Assembly: GCA_021300055.1 (NCBI GenBank)
Contig: JAJTHU010000157.1
Coordinates: 1-26,155, forward strand
DNA: 26,155 nt
Reading direction: 5' to 3'
Origin: Nitrosomonadaceae bacterium
GTDB lineage: Bacteria > Pseudomonadota > Gammaproteobacteria > Burkholderiales > Usitatibacteraceae
The translations under genes and the position numbers were made by a program. Below, in pieces: positions 1 to 8,183 of the stretch (positions within the stretch are counted from its first letter, which is position 1; every line of letters begins with the position of its first letter). The notes below the pieces were generated by a model. The model made no database searches and was not told the DNA's origin. It was given only the letters and a program-made list of their open reading frames with translations.

Positions 1-1
1 C

Positions 2-124
2 GATATCGCCGCCTCTCTCAATCGCGATGCGCGCATCCGCAGCTACACACTCGAAGCGGAGAACTTCGAGTCGATTCACAATCACACTGCCTACGCGCTA
101 ATTCAGAAGCACGCAACGCGCTAG
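2..124 (+). CDS. 3' end of an unidentified protein gene (partial)
   Basis: A reading frame open from the left edge codes for 40 residues and ends with TAG at 122-124. The visible tail is hydrophilic, with a mix of charged and His/Asn residues near the end (ENFESIHNHTAY). I do not recognise the family from so short a piece. It converges on purC, whose stop codon lies about 100 bp further on. The frame is supported by its uninterrupted codons and its stop position, but the rest of the gene is outside the window. Confidence 0.55.
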   Translation, partial: DIAASLNRDARIRSYTLEAENFESIHNHTAYALIQKHATR

Positions 125-226
125 CGCGGCCAACGCACTCTCGAATCAAACCCCAGCATCCATTAGGCATTTAAGCCAAAATGGCTGAAAGTGCGCGCCG
201 TTGCTAGGGTTTAATCGAAGAAAAAC

Positions 227-1099
227 CTAGGCGCTTGTCAGCCGCGTGAGCGCTTCGCGGTACTTGTCGCTGGTGCGCTGCGCGATGTCGGCGGGAACTT
301 CCGGTGCGGGCGGCTTGCGATTGAAGTGAATGCTGTCGAGCCAATTGCGGATGTACTGCTTGTCAAAGCTCTCCGGCGAACTGCCCACTTTGTAAGTGTG
401 GAGGGGCCAGAAGCGCGATGAATCTGGTGTGAGCACTTCGTCGATGACATGTAGCTTACCTTCCGCATCAACACCAAATTCAAACTTGGTGTCGGCGATG
501 ATGATGTCCTTGCTCAGGGCGAACTCCGCGGCAGTGGTGTAAAGCTTGATGGCGATATCGCGCACCTCGTGCGCCCGCGCTGTACCGATGATTTTTTCGC
601 AGGTGGCGAAGTTGATGTTCTCGTCATGCTCACCTGCCTCCGCCTTGGTTGCAGGTGTAAAGATCGGCTCCGGTAGTTTCGACGCGCGCTGCAAACCAGG
701 CGGCAGCTTCACGCCGCAGACCGATTGGCTCTGCTGATACTCAGCCCAACCTGAACCTTCGAGGTAACCACGTACGACGGCTTCAATCGGCAGCACCTTG
801 TATTTGTTCACAACAATGGCACGGCCGCGCACTTGATCACGCTCATCCGGCGCAACCACGCTCTCCGGATCAATACCGGTTAGTTGGTTTGGTACGATGT
901 GCTTCAACTTCTCGAACCAGAAGTTCGCTAAGCCAACCAAGATCTCGCCTTTATGCGGAATCGGCGTCGGCAAGATCACGTCATAGGCTGACAATCGATC
1001 GCTCGTAACAAGCAGCAGCTTGTCCTCACCGACCGCATAGATATCGCGTACCTTGCCACGGGCAATCAACGGTAATGAACGAATACTCGATTGATACAT
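227..1099 (-). CDS. purC: Phosphoribosylaminoimidazole-succinocarboxamide synthase (SAICAR synthase)
   Basis: This enzyme performs an ATP-dependent step of cytosolic purine biosynthesis, joining aspartate to CAIR to give SAICAR (EC 6.3.2.6). The 290-residue protein has the nucleotide-binding GKVRD at about residues 15-19, the family signature with RGYLEGSGW at about 110-118, and the second signature IDEVLTPDSSRFW near residue 200. The frame stays open upstream to 1177. I chose the ATG at 1099 because a good ribosome binding site (AGAAGGA) lies just before it and the family begins close to this point. The start lies 10 bp after the stop of the DUF3667 gene, so it is probably the last gene of an fba-DUF3667-purC transcript. 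It converges on the partial gene at the left edge. Confidence 0.96.
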   Translation of the reverse strand: MYQSSIRSLPLIARGKVRDIYAVGEDKLLLVTSDRLSAYDVILPTPIPHKGEILVGLANFWFEKLKHIVPNQLTGIDPESVVAPDERDQVRGRAIVVNKYKVLPIEAVVRGYLEGSGWAEYQQSQSVCGVKLPPGLQRASKLPEPIFTPATKAEAGEHDENINFATCEKIIGTARAHEVRDIAIKLYTTAAEFALSKDIIIADTKFEFGVDAEGKLHVIDEVLTPDSSRFWPLHTYKVGSSPESFDKQYIRNWLDSIHFNRKPPAPEVPADIAQRTSDKYREALTRLTSA

Positions 1100-1109
1100 T
1101 ACAGTCCTT

Positions 1110-2147
1110 CTAAAGGAATATTGCTGCCAACAACACAGCCGAGATGAGCAGCGCCAACAAGATGGGATAGACCACACTGATCGTCATGTAACGCAGCGTG
1201 GTGGCCCACCACCGTCCGCCATATACGCGGCGCATGGCCAACCAAAAATATGCCGCGCCCCAAAACGCAAGCGCGCCACTAACGCTCTCAGGAACGAACG
1301 CCAAAACAAGCAACATGAAAAAACCGAATGCGTGAACATGAAATGCGTAAACAAGGTGTTCGCCGTAATACATGCCACGCCCGCGATAAAAAATCTTCAT
1401 CAGTAGCGCGAACACAGGCAGGAAGCAAAACATTGCGTAAGGGGCTAGCGAGAACATCTTCTCCTTAACATGTGCGCCCATCTGTGCAACGGTCTGCCCC
1501 TCATAGCGCTGAGCAAGATAAGCACGAAGCTTGTTACACGCGTTCACGCCTAGGTCGCACCGCAGCACGTCAATGGCGGGGCGTTGCAAGTCTGCTTTGG
1601 TCATGCCGTCAACAAAAACGCCCTGTGGTTTAGCAGCGCCAACGCTGATGCCCTTCTTGGCGCTGTCGATGGCCGGCGTCGCCGGGCTATCTGCGGGCAG
1701 CGCCCGTTGCAACTCATCTAGCACCTGTGCAGCAACGACGGGTTGTGTGACAGCAGCCGGCTCGGCATCAAGGTTGTTGCGAAACAAACTCCCCGCGCCG
1801 AAGAACTTCACCACCAAGAAAAACAAAATGCTCGCAGTGAGGTAAATGCGCAGCGGCGGAACGTATTGCCCCTTGATGCCACGCAGATAGGCGACAGTCA
1901 ATTCACCGGGCCTGAAGAATAGTAGACCCAAGGTGCGCCAGAGCTTTCCCTCCAGCGCCACGTAGTGCAGGATGAACTCGTGCAGGAACTCGCCGACCGT
2001 CGGCGGATGCTCATGCGTGTCTTGTCCACAGTTCGGACAAAACTTTGGCTTTTCGCTAAACGAAGAGAAATCGGCATCGCAGTTACGGCAGCGCGCCGAG
2101 GCACCGACGACCGCCGCGTCTTGCGGAGAGGCGGCCAACGGGGTCAT
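1110..2147 (-). CDS. DUF3667-type membrane protein with N-terminal zinc ribbon
   Basis: This 345-residue protein has no known function. The N-terminus carries two CxxC pairs (C20/C23 and C37/C40, the second in KFCPNCGQ), forming a probable zinc ribbon. It is followed by the DUF3667-like stretch in which a conserved RPGELTVAYLRG leads into a first membrane segment at about residues 100-120. A hydrophilic, Ala-rich loop covers about 120-230. Four more hydrophobic segments follow at roughly 232-255, 265-287, 289-310 and 316-345. Its ATG overlaps the TAA of fba by one base (TAATG), and its stop lies 10 bp before purC, so it is translationally coupled to fba. The family assignment rests on the zinc ribbon plus the RPGE-to-first-TM pattern. 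A role in glycolysis or purine synthesis is only suggested by position. Confidence 0.8.
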   Translation of the reverse strand: MTPLAASPQDAAVVGASARCRNCDADFSSFSEKPKFCPNCGQDTHEHPPTVGEFLHEFILHYVALEGKLWRTLGLLFFRPGELTVAYLRGIKGQYVPPLRIYLTASILFFLVVKFFGAGSLFRNNLDAEPAAVTQPVVAAQVLDELQRALPADSPATPAIDSAKKGISVGAAKPQGVFVDGMTKADLQRPAIDVLRCDLGVNACNKLRAYLAQRYEGQTVAQMGAHVKEKMFSLAPYAMFCFLPVFALLMKIFYRGRGMYYGEHLVYAFHVHAFGFFMLLVLAFVPESVSGALAFWGAAYFWLAMRRVYGGRWWATTLRYMTISVVYPILLALLISAVLLAAIFL

Positions 2148-3211
2148 TAGTTGACGACTTGCTTCAGTTCACCTTTGGCGTACTTCTCTGCCATCTTGGT
2201 GAGGTCGATAGCCTTAATCTTCGATGCTTGTCCAGCACAGTTGAACTGCTCGTAGCGCTGTTTGCAAATCGCCTTAGCAGCTGCACGCGCTGGCTTGAGG
2301 TAATCGCGCGGATCGAAGTGCGATTTGTTTTCGTTCATGAATTTGCGAATCGCGGCCGTCATCGCCAAACGAATGTCGGTATCGATGTTCACCTTGCGTA
2401 CGCCGTGCTTGATGCCCTCTTGGATCTCTTCGACCGGCACGCCGTAGGTTTCTTTCATTTCGCCGCCATTGGCGCGAATGACATCCAGCAAGTCTTGCGG
2501 CACGGAGGAAGAGCCGTGCATGACCAAATGCGTATTGGGGATGCGTGCGTGGATTTCTTTAATGCGGTCGATCGCCAGAATGTCGCCCGTGGGCTTGCGG
2601 GTGAACTTGTACGCGCCGTGCGACGTGCCAATCGCGATCGCGAGGGCATCGACACCCGTCTTCTTCACGAAATCCGCGGCTTCGTTCGGGTCAGTCAGCA
2701 GTTGGTCGCGCGTCATCGTAGCGTCGGTGCCATGGCCATCCTCTTTGTCGCCCTTCATGGTTTCGAGTGAGCCCAAGCAACCGAGTTCGCCTTCAACCGA
2801 GACGCCAATCACATGTGCCATGTCCACCACTTTGCGGGTGACGTCTACGTTGTACTCGTAGGTGGCGATGGTCTTGCCATCCGACTGCAACGAGCCGTCC
2901 ATCATCACCGACGAAAAGCCCAAGCGCATCGCCTGTTGGCACACCGCTGGGCTTTGCCCGTGGTCCTGGTGCATCGCGATCGGAATATGCGGATAAGAAT
3001 CAACCGCAGCTTCGATGAGGTATTTCAGGAAGGTTTCGCCAGCGTACTTACGCGCGCCTGCAGAAGCCTGCATGATGACCGGCGAGTCCGTCTCGGATGC
3101 CGCTTCCATGATGGCCTGCACTTGCTCGAGGTTGTTAACGTTGAATGCAGGCAATCCATAAGAATTTTCTGCAGCGTGGTCGAGCAGTTGGCGCATGGAT
3201 ACGAGTGGCAT
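2147..3211 (-). CDS. fba: Class II fructose-1,6-bisphosphate aldolase (zinc-dependent)
   Basis: This enzyme reversibly cleaves fructose-1,6-bisphosphate to dihydroxyacetone phosphate and glyceraldehyde-3-phosphate (EC 4.1.2.13). The 354-residue protein has the HQDHG motif at residues 81-85, with catalytic Asp83 and zinc ligand His84. It also has the VEGELG segment, the GTSHGAYKF and VMHGSSSVP histidines that complete the metal site, and the phosphate-binding NIDTD near the C-terminus. It resembles the CbbA/Fba type of beta- and alphaproteobacteria. The frame runs upstream to 3292, but the start at 3211 (MPLVSMRQLL) fits the family and has GGAG a few bases before it. A 7-bp inverted repeat lies about 30 bp upstream. 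The stop overlaps the start of the DUF3667 gene. Confidence 0.97.
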   Translation of the reverse strand: MPLVSMRQLLDHAAENSYGLPAFNVNNLEQVQAIMEAASETDSPVIMQASAGARKYAGETFLKYLIEAAVDSYPHIPIAMHQDHGQSPAVCQQAMRLGFSSVMMDGSLQSDGKTIATYEYNVDVTRKVVDMAHVIGVSVEGELGCLGSLETMKGDKEDGHGTDATMTRDQLLTDPNEAADFVKKTGVDALAIAIGTSHGAYKFTRKPTGDILAIDRIKEIHARIPNTHLVMHGSSSVPQDLLDVIRANGGEMKETYGVPVEEIQEGIKHGVRKVNIDTDIRLAMTAAIRKFMNENKSHFDPRDYLKPARAAAKAICKQRYEQFNCAGQASKIKAIDLTKMAEKYAKGELKQVVN

Positions 3212-3490
3212 AGGAACTCCGGTGGGGCAGTGGATGACGGTATCCGGGGCCGGCGAATTGCCCGGATCAGATAAGACCCCAAATTTTACCAACTCTGGCT
3301 CTGCCAGACCGGCATCGGCCAGCGCTTTGGCTGGGCCATGCTTTGGCTCATGTCACGCCTACGGACGCGCGCAGTACCGTGGCGTGATACCCCGCGTAAC
3401 GATGGGCAACTCCTCGGGCGACGTCCCACAATCGAAGAATTACCAGCGCTTTCCAGTTGCATTCCCCCCCCACATCCCCATACAAATCAT
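3212..3490. promoter_or_regulatory. Divergent intergenic region between fba and the secreted-protein gene
   Basis: This 279-bp stretch separates two divergently oriented genes and should hold both their promoters. It contains a perfect 7-bp inverted repeat, ATCCGGG at 3242-3248 and CCCGGAT at 3261-3267, with a 12-base loop. This would form a hairpin in the fba leader. A run of eight C at 3464-3471 lies 20 bp before the ATG of the plus-strand gene. I found no convincing pair of -35/-10 boxes in either direction. Confidence 0.4.
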
Positions 3491-4120
3491 ATGGACGCAC
3501 TCCAAAACCCTCAACCGACTAGATCCGACCGCCCGCGCCTGCATCGCGTTCTGGGGTGGAGCGCCGCTTGCGCATTGCTGATGTTCTTGAGCGTCGGCTC
3601 GGCTTCCGCCGATACCTACGACTGCTTCCCGCTGTGCAAGCCCGAACCTCCCGCCGCCCCCGTGCCTCCCCAGGCGGCCGACGCCAAGACAACCGCAAGC
3701 AACCCAAACTGCCCGCCGACGCAGGGCATGACCATGAAAAGCGCCATCGAACAAGCGGAGGCGCTAAACGACCAGATTAAGCCGATCAAGGAAATGGTTG
3801 GATATGTGCAATCGCCACAAGGTTTGGTGATGAAGCTCATCAACGACTACGTGGTCAAGATCCCCGCGTGGATCGGCTTCGTCATGGACCCGGTAGGGAC
3901 GCTAAAGAACCGCGCCATCGGTGAAGCGCGGGATTACGCGAAGAGCGAGCTCAAAAAATCGGTAGGCGCAGACGCTGCTAAGGAAGGTAGCAGTGCAGGC
4001 GATCCGCAGGGAACAGAAGCCTGCCCACCGCCCGCTGGCGGGCCAGCGCCCAACTCTCCAACCTCACCGGCGCCCTCTGCCGCACCCGGACCGCAACCTT
4101 CAGTGCCGCCCAGCCGCTAG
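3491..4120 (+). CDS. Putative secreted protein with Pro-rich tail, function unknown
   Basis: A 209-residue protein with an N-terminal signal peptide: basic residues to about 19, a hydrophobic stretch at about 20-36, and a likely cleavage after ASA at residue 40. The mature part begins DTYDCFPLC and has four cysteines (45, 49, one in NPNCPP, one in TEACPP). An amphipathic, probably helical middle covers about 85-160, and the last 40 residues are Pro/Ala/Ser-rich. I do not recognise a family. The frame is open back to 3338, but the ATG at 3491 places the signal peptide sensibly. No good ribosome binding site precedes it; a C8 tract lies 20 bp upstream. It is the only plus-strand gene inside the glycolytic cluster, and its stop shares a CTAG palindrome with the stop of the convergent GNAT gene. 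Confidence 0.6.
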   Translation: MDALQNPQPTRSDRPRLHRVLGWSAACALLMFLSVGSASADTYDCFPLCKPEPPAAPVPPQAADAKTTASNPNCPPTQGMTMKSAIEQAEALNDQIKPIKEMVGYVQSPQGLVMKLINDYVVKIPAWIGFVMDPVGTLKNRAIGEARDYAKSELKKSVGADAAKEGSSAGDPQGTEACPPPAGGPAPNSPTSPAPSAAPGPQPSVPPSR

Positions 4121-4662
4121 CGGGTACTCGGCAAATCCAGCCGCATGACGTAATCGTCCATGACATACCCGCCGCCAATGTCGATGACTTCTTCGCGGTC
4201 GCGCACAAATCCGATGGCCTCATAAAAGCCGACGGCACGGTTGTATTTGTTGACGTTGAGTACCACTGCGCGGTGCCCGGCCGCATTCGCCTCCGAGGCC
4301 ACCTGCATGACCAGGGCTTTGCCGATACCGTGCCCTTGGGTTTCAGGCAACAGATAGAGCTTGTGTATCTTGCTCAGCCCGGGCTCCGGATACTCAAGTT
4401 GATGCGCGCAAAAGCCTACCGGGCGCCCGTCCATTTCAGCAAGATAAAACTCGTGCTCTCGGCTCGCCACTTGCGTGCGTAAACGTGGGATCGCATACAG
4501 CCACTCGAGCATATAGGTGATTTGCCCGGGTGCAAGGATGTCGCGAAACGTGTCAGGCCACGTTGCATAGGCGATATCGCGGACTACCTGTAGGTCTGCT
4601 TCCACGTCATCGCCGCGATCGGCGCGCGCCGCAGGTCTGAGACGAAACGTCATCGTCTGCAC
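4117..4662 (-). CDS. GNAT-family N-acetyltransferase
   Basis: A probable acetyl-CoA-dependent acyltransferase of unknown substrate. The GNAT core is visible: strands around EFYLAEMDGRPVGF, then motif A with LYLLPETQGHGIGKAL (Q-x-x-G-x-G) near residues 102-117, and motif B with VNKYNRAVGFYEAIGF near 139-154. The frame opens with GTG at 4662. An ATG three codons later at 4653 is equally possible and neither has a strong ribosome binding site. It lies about 33 bp downstream of the pyk stop on the same strand, so co-transcription with pyk is likely. The last four bases overlap the end of the convergent secreted-protein gene. Position suggests nothing firm about the substrate. Confidence 0.85.
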   Translation of the reverse strand: MQTMTFRLRPAARADRGDDVEADLQVVRDIAYATWPDTFRDILAPGQITYMLEWLYAIPRLRTQVASREHEFYLAEMDGRPVGFCAHQLEYPEPGLSKIHKLYLLPETQGHGIGKALVMQVASEANAAGHRAVVLNVNKYNRAVGFYEAIGFVRDREEVIDIGGGYVMDDYVMRLDLPSTR

Positions 4663-4695
4663 TTACCGATGTGGCGTTTGGCTGGCGCAGTGAGG

Positions 4696-6135
4696 CTACG
4701 CGCGACGGCCTTCACCGATGCGCACGATTTTCATGGTGTTGGTGCCACCGGACTGGCCGATCGGTTCGCCCATGGTCAACACCACAATGTCACCATTGGC
4801 AACCACCTTGTTGTCGAGCAGCACCTGCTCCGCTTCGCGCAACAACTTTTCGCGATCATGCCCCTCATACGCCAGTGTGAACGGACGAACATCGCGCATT
4901 AACGCGCACTTGGTTAATGTGCTCGCATCCGGTGTCAGTGCATAGATGGGCACGCCAGAGTTGAGGCGCGACATCCAAAGCGCGGTCGACCCAGACTGCG
5001 TCAGCGAAGCGATGCACTTCACTTTCAGGTGGTGCGCCGTAAAGAGTGCCGCCATCGCAATTGATTGATCCACGCGCGTGAAAATGCGGTCCAAGAAATC
5101 GCGGTCGAGCATCACCTGCGCACTTTTCTCCGCTTCTCGGCAGATGCGCACCATGGCTTCGACGGTTTCAACCGGGTACTGACCCGACGCCGACTCGGCA
5201 GAGAGCATCACCGCATCGGTGCCGTCGAGCACCGCGTTGGCCACGTCTGAAACTTCGGCGCGCGTCGGAATCGGCGAGGAAACCATCGACTCCATCATTT
5301 GTGTTGCGGTGATGGTGAGCTTATTCAACTCACGCGCCATACGAATCATCCGCTTTTGCAGCGCCGGCACGGCAGCATCGCCCACCTCAACAGCCAAGTC
5401 GCCACGCGCCACCATGATGCCGTCGCAAGCGCGCATGATGTCCTCAAGCGCCTCATTGGTTACAGCTTCTGAGCGCTCGATTTTGGCGATCAGCATCGCG
5501 TGGCCGCCAGCGGCACGCATCAGCTCGCGCGCCATGTACATGTCAGCACCGTTTTTGGGGAACGACACAGCAAGAAAATCGGCGTTAATCTTGCTCGCCG
5601 TCTTGATGTCGTCCATATCCTTTGCGGTCAACGGCGGCGCGGTAAGCCCCCCACCTTTACGGTTAATGCCCTTGTTATTCGAGAGCACACCACCTTGCTT
5701 GACGATGCAATGGATTTCGCTGCCCGTGACATGATCGACCTCAAACACCAGGAGGCCGTCGTTTAGCAGCAATAAGTCACCAGGCTTTACGTCACGCGGT
5801 AACTCTTTGTAGTCGATACCGACGCGCTCTTGATTACCGAGCTCGCACTTGGCATCAAGAATGAACTTGTCGCCAACAGCCAAGGTCACGCGCGTATTTT
5901 CAAACTTACCCACGCGGATTTTCGGACCTTGCAAGTCTGCCAGGATGCCGACGTAACGACCGTGCTTGGCTGACAACTCACGCACCAGCTTGGCGCGGTT
6001 CAGATGATCATCGGCGGTGCCGTGCGAAAAGTTCATGCGCACCACATCGACACCCGCCACAATCAATCGCTCGAGTACCTCCGCGCTTGAAGTCGCTGGG
6101 CCGAGGGTTGCAACGATTTTGGTAGCGCGTGGCAC
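4696..6135 (-). CDS. pyk: Pyruvate kinase
   Basis: This enzyme transfers the phosphate of phosphoenolpyruvate to ADP, giving pyruvate and ATP in the last step of glycolysis (EC 2.7.1.40). The 479-residue product matches the usual length. Visible motifs are KIVATLGPA at residues 6-14, RMNFSHG at 33-39, the active-site IAKIERSEA and DGIMVARGDLAVEV, and ITATQMMESM with PTRAEVSDVANAVLDG. The C-terminal allosteric domain follows. The wording around VEVGDAAVPALQK resembles the PykA type. The open frame extends to 6225, but the GTG at 6135 (VPRATKIVATLG) has an AAGGGA ribosome binding site 8 bases before it and matches the family start. It lies 120 bp downstream of pgk and about 33 bp upstream of the GNAT gene. 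Confidence 0.96.
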   Translation of the reverse strand: MPRATKIVATLGPATSSAEVLERLIVAGVDVVRMNFSHGTADDHLNRAKLVRELSAKHGRYVGILADLQGPKIRVGKFENTRVTLAVGDKFILDAKCELGNQERVGIDYKELPRDVKPGDLLLLNDGLLVFEVDHVTGSEIHCIVKQGGVLSNNKGINRKGGGLTAPPLTAKDMDDIKTASKINADFLAVSFPKNGADMYMARELMRAAGGHAMLIAKIERSEAVTNEALEDIMRACDGIMVARGDLAVEVGDAAVPALQKRMIRMARELNKLTITATQMMESMVSSPIPTRAEVSDVANAVLDGTDAVMLSAESASGQYPVETVEAMVRICREAEKSAQVMLDRDFLDRIFTRVDQSIAMAALFTAHHLKVKCIASLTQSGSTALWMSRLNSGVPIYALTPDASTLTKCALMRDVRPFTLAYEGHDREKLLREAEQVLLDNKVVANGDIVVLTMGEPIGQSGGTNTMKIVRIGEGRRA

Positions 6136-6255
6136 GGAACGATTCCCTTCAAAAAATGACGCGGCGCGATACGGCTGCGCTACTGGTTTGCCGCCGCAAA
6201 TCCTATTGGCTGGTTGCGGCAACACTCAATTGATTTTAGACCCTAGCGTACGAAC

Positions 6256-7455
6256 TTAGCCCGCCGCACGCTGCTGCAAGATCTCCACTGCGGGCAGGGT
6301 CTTGCCTTCCAAAAACTCCAAGAACGCGCCGCCGCCGGTTGAAATGTAGCTTACCTTGTCGGTGATGCCGTACTTCGCGATAGCCGCGAGCGTGTCGCCC
6401 CCGCCCGCGATGGAAAACGCATCGGAAGCCGCAATCGCCTCAGCGAGCGCCTTGGTGCCCTGCCCGAACTGGTCGAACTCAAACACTCCAACAGGGCCAT
6501 TCCACACGATAGTGCCCGCGCGTTGCATGATTGTGGCAAGCACTACCGAGGTCTGTGGGCCAATATCAAAAATCATGTCGTCAGCCGTCACCTCGCTGGC
6601 AGGCTTGGTCGTCGCAACCGCATCCGCCGCAAAGGCCTTGCCGCACACGACATCCGTTGGGATGGGCACGGACGCACCACGCGACGCCATCAAGTCGATG
6701 ATGGCGCGTGCCTCGTTGACGAGGTCGGGCTCCGCGAGCGATTTACCAATTGGCAGATCCTGCGCCAGCAAAAACGTATTCGCGATGCCGCCGCCAACAA
6801 CGAGCTGATCGACCTTTTCGGCAAGCGACTTGAGGATCGTCAGTTTTGTTGACACCTTGGAGCCCGCAACGATGGCCACGAGTGGCCGCTTTGGGCTTGC
6901 CAGCGCACGGCCTAAAGCATCGAGCTCGGCCGCGAGCAGCGGCCCCGCGCAGGCGATCTTGGCGTATTTGGCGATGCCGTGCGTGGTTGCCTCTGCGCGA
7001 TGCGCGGTGCCAAAGGCGTCGTTAACGTACACATCGCAGAGCTTCGCCATCTTTTGCGCGAGCTCGTCGCTATTCTTCTTTTCGCCTTTGTTGACGCGGC
7101 AGTTTTCCAACAGCACCAGTTGCCCCGCCTCCACCGCAACACCTTCGGTCCAATTCGCTTGCAACGGGACGACGCGCCCCAGCAGCTCGGCCATGCGCGC
7201 GGCAATGGGCGCGAGTGAGTCTTCGGCTTTCCACTCGCCCTCCGTCGGACGTCCGAGGTGCGAGGTCAACATCACTGCCGCGCCGGCATCGAGCGCCATG
7301 CTAATCGCCGGGATCGAGGCACGAATCCGCGTGTCGTCAGTGATCTTGCCCGCATCATCCTGCGGGACGTTCAAATCGGCGCGGATAAACACCCGTTTGC
7401 CTTGCAGTTTTCCGGAGGCGGCGAGATCAGCAAGACGCAAGAATGGCGAGAGCAT
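6256..7455 (-). CDS. pgk: Phosphoglycerate kinase
   Basis: This enzyme interconverts 1,3-bisphosphoglycerate plus ADP with 3-phosphoglycerate plus ATP (EC 2.7.2.3). The 399-residue monomer has the N-terminal substrate motif RVFIRADLNVP at 21-31, SHLGRP near residue 66, and GTAHRAEATTHG in the first domain. The nucleotide domain has VAGSKVSTKL, WNGPVGVFE and the phosphate-binding GGGDT near the C-terminus. The ATG at 7453-7455 gives a normal N-terminus, and its ribosome binding site is weak. It stands between the lipoprotein gene and pyk on the same strand, in the gap-pgk-pyk order seen in many betaproteobacteria. Confidence 0.97.
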   Translation of the reverse strand: MLSPFLRLADLAASGKLQGKRVFIRADLNVPQDDAGKITDDTRIRASIPAISMALDAGAAVMLTSHLGRPTEGEWKAEDSLAPIAARMAELLGRVVPLQANWTEGVAVEAGQLVLLENCRVNKGEKKNSDELAQKMAKLCDVYVNDAFGTAHRAEATTHGIAKYAKIACAGPLLAAELDALGRALASPKRPLVAIVAGSKVSTKLTILKSLAEKVDQLVVGGGIANTFLLAQDLPIGKSLAEPDLVNEARAIIDLMASRGASVPIPTDVVCGKAFAADAVATTKPASEVTADDMIFDIGPQTSVVLATIMQRAGTIVWNGPVGVFEFDQFGQGTKALAEAIAASDAFSIAGGGDTLAAIAKYGITDKVSYISTGGGAFLEFLEGKTLPAVEILQQRAAG

Positions 7456-7515
7456 AGTGAAAGTGAGTCCGGAGTTCGAAAATCAGGAAAGGAGCAGTGG
7501 TGAGGGCGGGCAAGT

Positions 7516-7538
7516 GAAGTCGCCGAATGCGGCGCTTC
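7516..7538 (-). terminator. Stem-loop after the lipoprotein gene
   Basis: GAAG-T-CGCCG, a four-base loop AATG, then CGGCG-CTTC make a nine-pair stem with one bulged T. It begins about 12 bases after the lipoprotein stop codon and lies about 60 bp before the pgk start. No U-run follows on the minus strand, so it is either a weak or factor-assisted terminator or an mRNA-stabilising hairpin between lipoprotein and pgk. Confidence 0.4.
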
Positions 7539-7550
7539 GCTATTGGACCT

Positions 7551-8102
7551 CTAGTTTCGGCCGGTGGCCTGCAAACAGGATTGCAAGTCACCCGAGCCAC
7601 GCCGTGCGATGCCTTCGCCAATGCCCATGCGCCGCGCAAGCTCTTCGTTTGCACTAGGCGGCGCCGTCGCAAAATCCCGCAGCACTGCATGTACTTGATC
7701 CATGCCTTGAAAGATCACTTCGCGCGCGCTGCCGGTACATGAATTGGTCGGCGTGATCGCCATCTCGGCCCGTAACACCTGCATCTTGGCGGCAATTTCC
7801 GTGCTCTCTTTCTGGGTCTTGCCGGGAAGCGAGTAGTAGAAATTGCCCCACTTATCAAGCGACTCTTGTAACGCGCCGACGAGGCGCTCGCGGTCTGCCT
7901 GCTCAGTCGCTGCGAGCGCCGCACGCTCACGCGCGGCATTTTGTTCGTCTAGGCGCTGTTCAAGCTGCGCACTCATTTGCGCGGCAGACGTGATCGGCGC
8001 AGCCTCCACGGCTTTCGGTTTTTCCTCGCTGCACGCAGCCAACAGTAGTAGCAGCGTGAAGGCGCAGAGTAAACGAGTCGTGAAAAGCCGCTTTCGATTC
8101 AC
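7551..8102 (-). CDS. Putative lipoprotein, function unknown
   Basis: A 183-residue protein with a lipoprotein signal: basic start MNRKRLFTTR, a Leu-rich core at about 11-21, and a lipobox LAAC with the acylated Cys at residue 24. A charged, probably coiled-coil helix covers about 40-90 (QLEQRLDEQNAARERAALAATEQADRE, shown here in part). The rest is helical, with two further cysteines in the mature part (NSCTGSA and LQSCLQ) that could form a disulfide. No family recognised. The start is GTG at 8102 with GGGA about six bases upstream. It sits between gap and pgk, where a glycolytic operon would otherwise be continuous. A periplasm-facing lipoprotein has no obvious glycolytic role. Confidence 0.75.
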   Translation of the reverse strand: MNRKRLFTTRLLCAFTLLLLLAACSEEKPKAVEAAPITSAAQMSAQLEQRLDEQNAARERAALAATEQADRERLVGALQESLDKWGNFYYSLPGKTQKESTEIAAKMQVLRAEMAITPTNSCTGSAREVIFQGMDQVHAVLRDFATAPPSANEELARRMGIGEGIARRGSGDLQSCLQATGRN

Positions 8103-8183
8103 TTGGTTTCCCGGTTGGCGATTAGGGGTGATGTCACCGTGCCTGTTTTGAAGGTCCTACCCGTTGTTCCATGTGCCTGCAAT

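Noticed and set aside
205..230. CTAGG/CCTAG inverted repeat at the purC stop as an intrinsic terminator
   Set aside because: The stem is only five pairs before a mismatch and includes the stop codon itself, and no clean U-run follows.
1100..1177. N-terminal extension of purC by 26 residues
   Set aside because: The extra residues overlap the DUF3667 gene and are Cys/Trp/Arg-rich; the ATG at 1099 has a good ribosome binding site.
2159..2770. 203-codon plus-strand frame opposite fba
   Set aside because: It is a shadow of the fba codons with no recognisable domain.
6830..7657. 275-codon plus-strand frame opposite pgk
   Set aside because: Ser/Ala-rich translation typical of the reverse strand of a GC-rich gene; pgk on the minus strand is certain.
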